From: Kaistia defluvii
GTDB taxonomy: Bacteria > Pseudomonadota > Alphaproteobacteria > Rhizobiales > Kaistiaceae
Assembly: GCF_040548815.1 (NCBI RefSeq)
Contig: NZ_JBEPSM010000001.1
Span: forward strand, 2,232,001-2,296,000
DNA length: 64,000 bases
Reading direction: 5' to 3'
Shown in pieces: positions 60,334 through 64,000 of this stretch. Within the stretch, counting starts at the first letter, position 1. Every line of letters starts with the position of its first letter. The position numbers and the translations under genes are program-made. The notes under the pieces were generated by a model. It saw only the letters and a program-made list of their open reading frames with translations, was not told the DNA's origin and did not search any database.

Positions 60334-61185
60334 ATGTATAGCTGGCTGACCGAGCACAAGATCCCGCTGGGCTCCTGGATCAAGACCTTCGTCGACTTCC
60401 TCAATCTGCATGCGCAGTGGCTTTTCGACTTCATTTCGCTCGTCCTCGGTTCGCTGATCGACGGCTTGACCGACCTGCTGATCCTGACGCCGCCGCTTCT
60501 GCTCATCGCCATCTTCGGCGCGATCGCCTATGCGCTGCATCGCTCGATCCGCCTGACGGCCTTTACGGTCATCGCCTTCCTGCTGGTGATCAATCTCGGC
60601 TACTGGCAGGCGACGCTCGAGACGCTGTCGCTGGTGATCTGGGCCACCGTCGTCTGCGTCGTCGTCGGCGTACCGATCGGCATCGCCGCCGCGCACCGGC
60701 CCTGGCTCTATGCCGGCATCCGGCCGATCCTCGATCTGATGCAGACGATCCCGACCTTCGTCTACCTGATCCCGACCCTGGTGCTGTTCGGGCTCGGCGC
60801 CGTGCCCGGCCTGATCTCGACCGTGATCTTCGCCATTCCCGCGCCGATCCGCCTGACCCATCTCGGCATTTCCTCGGTCCCGAGCCAGTTGCAGGAGGCC
60901 GGCAAGGCCTTTGGCGCGACGAGGCGGCAGCTGCTCTACAAGGTCGAGCTGCCCTATGCGATGCCGACGATCATGGCCGGCGTCACCCAGTGCATCATGC
61001 TGTCGCTCTCCATGGTGGTGATCGCCGCCCTTGTCGGCGCCGACGGGCTGGGCAAGCCGGTGGTGCGCGCGCTCAATTCCGTTAATATCGGCATGGGCTT
61101 CGAGGCGGGCGCTGCCATCGTGCTGCTCGCCATCGTGCTCGACCGCGTCTGCAAGCGCCCCGAGCCCAAATCGGGGAAGCGCTGA
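60334..61185 (+). CDS. choW: Choline ABC transporter, permease
   Basis: 283 residues, ProW/OpuAB-type. Six to seven membrane helices, with coupling loop EAGKAFGATRRQLLYKVELPYA and motif MQTIPTFVYLIPTLVLFGLGAVPG. An N-terminal amphipathic lead (SWLTEHKIPLGSWIKTFVDF) is as in proline-betaine permeases. It is the choline channel together with ChoV, whose gene follows at once. Confidence 0.92.
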   Translation: MYSWLTEHKIPLGSWIKTFVDFLNLHAQWLFDFISLVLGSLIDGLTDLLILTPPLLLIAIFGAIAYALHRSIRLTAFTVIAFLLVINLGYWQATLETLSLVIWATVVCVVVGVPIGIAAAHRPWLYAGIRPILDLMQTIPTFVYLIPTLVLFGLGAVPGLISTVIFAIPAPIRLTHLGISSVPSQLQEAGKAFGATRRQLLYKVELPYAMPTIMAGVTQCIMLSLSMVVIAALVGADGLGKPVVRALNSVNIGMGFEAGAAIVLLAIVLDRVCKRPEPKSGKR

Positions 61186-61186
61186 G

Positions 61187-62365
61187 ATGGCGGCGATCGA
61201 ATTCCGCGATGTCGACATCGTCTTCGGCGACCGCCAGAAGGAAGCGCTGGCGCTGATCGACAAGCGCGCGACACGCGACGAGATCCTGGTTCAGACCGGC
61301 TCGGTGCTTGGCGCCGCCGGCGTCAACCTGACGGTCGAGCGCGGCGAGATCTGCGTGCTGATGGGACTCTCCGGCTCTGGCAAATCCACGGTGCTCCGCG
61401 CGGTAAACGGACTCAACACGGTGGCGCGCGGCAGCGTCTCGGTCTCGCACGACGGCAAGCCCGTCGACGTGGCGGCCTGTGGCGAGGCCATGCTGCGCGA
61501 GATCCGCATGCGAACCGTATCGATGGTGTTCCAGCAATTCGGCCTGCTGCCCTGGCGCTCGGTGCGGGAAAATGTGGGATTCGGCCTGGAAATCCGCGGC
61601 ATTGCGAAGGACGAGCGCAAGCGCATCGTCGACGAGAAGCTCGCCATGGTCGGGCTGACGCAATGGGCTGACAAGCACGCGCATGAGCTTTCCGGCGGCA
61701 TGCAGCAGCGGGTCGGGCTGGCGCGCGCCTTTGCGACCGACGCCGACATCCTCTTGATGGACGAGCCATTCTCGGCGCTGGACCCGCTGATCCGCGACAA
61801 GATGCAGGACGAGTTGCTCAGCCTGCAGAGCCGGATCCAGAAGACCATCCTGTTCGTCAGCCACGACCTCGACGAGGCGATGAAGCTCGGCAACAAGATC
61901 GCCATCCTGGAGGGCGGCCGGATCGTCCAGGCGGGCACGGCGGAGGAAATCCTGCTCCGCCCCGCCAATGCCTATGTCGCCGAATTCGTCAAGCATACCA
62001 ACCCGTTGAACGTGTTGCGCGGCCGTTCGGTGATGACGCCGGCCCGGGCGCTGCGCCGCGCCGAGGGCGCCGTCCTGCTGGACCGCGAAGGCCTGGTGCG
62101 CATCCGCGTCGACGCCGCCGACCGGCCGGTCGGGGTGGAAGTGAATGGCTGCGAGGGCAAGCTCGGCGTCGTCGAGGGCGATGCGGCGAGCTTCGACACG
62201 CCCTGCGATATCATCGTCGCGCCGGTCGATCTGAAGCTCAATGCGGCGATCGCGCTGAAGCGGCAATCCGACCATCCGATCGTTTTCGTCGACCAGTTGG
62301 GCCGCCTCGCCGGCCTTTGCGGCGACGACGAGATCTATGCGAGCCTGCTTCGCCGCAACGCCTAA
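61187..62365 (+). CDS. choV: Choline ABC transporter, ATP-binding protein
   Basis: 392 residues. ATPase domain with Walker A GLSGSGKST, Q-loop VFQQFGLLPWRSV, signature LSGGMQQRV, Walker B ILLMDEPFSALD and H-loop LFVSHDLDEAM. An N-terminal extension (FRDVDIVFGDRQKEALALID) and a C-terminal CBS-like regulatory region (about residues 280-390) match ProV/ChoV. The stop lies three bases from the convergent M24 stop. Confidence 0.92.
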   Translation: MAAIEFRDVDIVFGDRQKEALALIDKRATRDEILVQTGSVLGAAGVNLTVERGEICVLMGLSGSGKSTVLRAVNGLNTVARGSVSVSHDGKPVDVAACGEAMLREIRMRTVSMVFQQFGLLPWRSVRENVGFGLEIRGIAKDERKRIVDEKLAMVGLTQWADKHAHELSGGMQQRVGLARAFATDADILLMDEPFSALDPLIRDKMQDELLSLQSRIQKTILFVSHDLDEAMKLGNKIAILEGGRIVQAGTAEEILLRPANAYVAEFVKHTNPLNVLRGRSVMTPARALRRAEGAVLLDREGLVRIRVDAADRPVGVEVNGCEGKLGVVEGDAASFDTPCDIIVAPVDLKLNAAIALKRQSDHPIVFVDQLGRLAGLCGDDEIYASLLRRNA

Positions 62366-62368
62366 ACC

Positions 62369-63547
62369 TCAGACAAGCCTGACGATTTCCGTCTGGGTCG
62401 GTGTCGTCACCGTGGGCCCGGCGATCGGATCGAGGAAGACGTTGATCTCCAGCCGGACGCCGAATTCCGGCAAATAGATCGCCGGCTCGATGGAAAAGCC
62501 GGTGCGCGCCAGGATGCGGCGGGTGTCGTGGGTTTCGAGGTTGTCGAGATTGACGCCGAGGCCGTGCAGCCGCTTGCCCGGCCCCATGCTGTGGCCGGTG
62601 CGGTGGTGGAAATTGTCGCCGTAGCCGGCAGCCGCGATGATGCCGCGCGCCACATCGTCGACCTGCCAGCCTTCCAGCGTCTCGCCGTTTTCCCAAGCGG
62701 TTTCAATCGCTTGCAGCGCGGCGTCGCGCGCGTGGCGGACGATGTCGAAGACGGCCTGGAGCTTTTCCGGGATGACCGCGCCGGCATAGGCGCCCCAGGC
62801 GATGTCGGAATAGACGTTGCGCTCGCCGGGATAGCGCGCCCAGAAATCGATCAGCAGCCAGTCGCCGGCGCCAATCGTCGCCGATCCTTCCGGCTTCGGC
62901 TCGTAGGAGACGATCCCGGAATGACCATTGACCTGCACCACGGGCTGACCTTCGGTCTCCAGGCCGAGGCGGTCAAACTCGGAAAAAATGAACTGCTGCA
63001 GCTCATATTCTGTTAGCGGCTTGTTAACCCGGATGGCTGATTTCGCGCGGTCGAAGGCGGCATCCTTGATGCCGGCGACGACAACGCAGGCGCGCTTGTG
63101 GGACTCGATCGCAAAATCGTCCCAGGCGGCGGCCGATACCTGGAAGAGATCGGCCGAGGTGACGATCCGGTAGTCCCAGCTCAGCAGCAGCTCGACCATG
63201 CCGGCATCGGCCCAGGCGACGGTCGGCACGCCGCCTTCTTCCGAATATTCGAGCGCGAGCGTCTTGGCCGGCCCGAGCAGGTCGCGCAGCATCGCCCGCA
63301 TCTCGACCCAGCCGCGGAAGATCCGCTTGTCGATGGTGACGTCGTGGAAGAAGAACTGGTCGACGGTATGGATCAGCAGCACCGGCTGCCCGGATCGCGG
63401 CACGATCAGGAAGGCGCGGCGGGTGGGGTTTCGGACGACGCCGAGGATGTGCCAGAGCAGCGGATTGCTGCCGCGATAATCGACCAGCAGCCAGGCATCG
63501 ATGCCCTCGGCCTGCATGAAGCGCTGGGCGTCGTCGAGATTGAACAT
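62369..63547 (-). CDS. M24 family metallopeptidase (Xaa-Pro dipeptidase/creatinase-like)
   Basis: 392 residues. Creatinase-type N-domain (residues 1-155) and pita-bread C-domain. Metal-ligand candidates: DWLLIDFWARY (Asp), VYSDIAWG (Asp), FHHRTGHSMG (His), FSIEPAIYLPEFGVRLE (Glu) and VRLEINVF (Glu). Could be a peptidase or hydrolyse a methylated amine such as creatine; not settled. GAGGAT sits six bases before the ATG. It is convergent with choV. Confidence 0.85.
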   Translation of the reverse strand: MFNLDDAQRFMQAEGIDAWLLVDYRGSNPLLWHILGVVRNPTRRAFLIVPRSGQPVLLIHTVDQFFFHDVTIDKRIFRGWVEMRAMLRDLLGPAKTLALEYSEEGGVPTVAWADAGMVELLLSWDYRIVTSADLFQVSAAAWDDFAIESHKRACVVVAGIKDAAFDRAKSAIRVNKPLTEYELQQFIFSEFDRLGLETEGQPVVQVNGHSGIVSYEPKPEGSATIGAGDWLLIDFWARYPGERNVYSDIAWGAYAGAVIPEKLQAVFDIVRHARDAALQAIETAWENGETLEGWQVDDVARGIIAAAGYGDNFHHRTGHSMGPGKRLHGLGVNLDNLETHDTRRILARTGFSIEPAIYLPEFGVRLEINVFLDPIAGPTVTTPTQTEIVRLV

Positions 63548-63570
63548 GGTGATCCTCAAGCTCTGTCGGA

Positions 63571-63677
63571 CTCCCTCTCCCTCTGGGAGAGGGTGGGGTG
63601 AGAATCTTGCTTGTTCGTCAGCCGGGTTAAAGGAAGAAAGACCCTCACCCAACCCTCTCCCGCAAGCGGGCGAGGGC
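63571..63677. repeat. Intergenic palindromic repeat (CCCTCTCCC type)
   Basis: CTCCCTCTCCCTCTGGGAGA at 63571 and ACCCTCACCCAACCCTCTCC at 63642, ending CGCAAGCGGGCGAGGG. It is a looser relative of the elements at 20178 and 41170, between the M24 and monooxygenase genes. Confidence 0.65.
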
Positions 63678-63688
63678 TAAGAAGAGCC

Positions 63689-64000
63689 CTACCCCCTCCA
63701 GAACTTCCTTCCCGGATGGTCGTCGCGCAAGTGCTTCTGGCCTTTGCCATAGAGACTCTCGCGGAACGTCGAGCCTTGATAGGCCGTCCGCATCAACCCG
63801 CGACGGCGCAGTTCCGGCACGACGTATTTCACCGTGTCGACGAAGGTGCCGGGACGGATGGCATAGGTGATGTTGAAGCCGTCGAGATCGGCGATCTCGA
63901 CCCAGCGCTCCATCTCGTCGACGATCGTCTTGCCGGAGCCGACGAATTTCGGGCCCATGCCGCCGACGCCCATGTAATGGGCGATGTCGCGCAGCGTCCA
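63689..64000 (-). CDS. LLM-class flavin-dependent monooxygenase, C-terminal part (cut by window edge)
   Basis: The last 103 residues of an NtaA/SnaA/DszA-type FMN monooxygenase. The signature MGVGGMGPKFVGSGKTIVDE, then ADLDGFNITYAIRPGTF, VVPELRRRG and a RESLYGKGQ tail are characteristic. These enzymes use reduced FMN to oxygenate nitrilotriacetate, alkanesulfonates or dibenzothiophene sulfone. The N-terminal barrel lies outside the window, so the substrate cannot be inferred. Confidence 0.8.
   Translation of the reverse strand, partial: WTLRDIAHYMGVGGMGPKFVGSGKTIVDEMERWVEIADLDGFNITYAIRPGTFVDTVKYVVPELRRRGLMRTAYQGSTFRESLYGKGQKHLRDDHPGRKFWRG

Overview
The window is high-GC, gene-dense DNA from an alphaproteobacterium. 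It is most likely a member of the Hyphomicrobiales (Rhizobiales): it carries a choXWV choline importer, an acvB-mprF (lpiA) pair, an HWE-type sensor kinase, an EcfG-type promoter and the palindromic intergenic repeats common in that order. The genus is not determined; nothing here is plasmid-, phage- or IS-like. I saw no rRNA, tRNA, CRISPR array or transposase.

Left part (1-20 kb) is ordinary chromosomal content. It holds a cut-off FAD oxidase divergent from a GntR regulator, a voltage-gated-type cation channel with a zinc ribbon, a DNA alkyltransferase, an NAD-dependent epimerase, peptide release factor 3 and a lytic transglycosylase. These are followed by a membrane-bound PQQ dehydrogenase, a tauABC taurine importer with a possible cysteine leader peptide, a patatin-like lipoprotein, hemerythrin, LemA/DUF2207 and DoxX.

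Middle part (20-38.6 kb) holds acvB-mprF (aminoacylated phosphatidylglycerol), an M29 aminopeptidase, an MFS pump, an M81 peptidase and a 30-residue peptide gene that looks like a RiPP precursor. An HWE kinase and single-domain response regulator follow, then a RidA / SDR / D-serine-dehydratase-like group, a GluR0-like channel with an altered pore loop, several very small proteins, and a secreted lectin-like protein under an apparent EcfG general-stress promoter.

Right part (38.6-62.4 kb) is a compact choline-to-glycine catabolic island. ChoXWV imports choline. BetA and BetB oxidise it to glycine betaine. GbcAB removes the first methyl group to give dimethylglycine. DgcAB with a dedicated EtfAB gives sarcosine, and the heterotetrameric sarcosine oxidase SoxBDAG gives glycine. 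A GbdR-like GATase1/AraC regulator is divergent from soxB. The two genes of unknown role that accompany dgcAB in pseudomonads, a membrane-dipeptidase-like protein and a DUF5943/V4R protein, are present too. The most unusual feature is that the BetI repressor and the BetB aldehyde dehydrogenase are one uninterrupted 700-codon reading frame, an arrangement reminiscent of PutA. BetI-box-like dyads lie between it and choX. The window ends with an M24 peptidase and the 3' end of a flavin-dependent monooxygenase gene.

Palindromic intergenic repeats of several kinds occur at about 13.0, 20.2, 20.4, 27.9, 41.2 and 63.6 kb; one copy lies inside the sarcosine oxidase operon between soxB and soxD.
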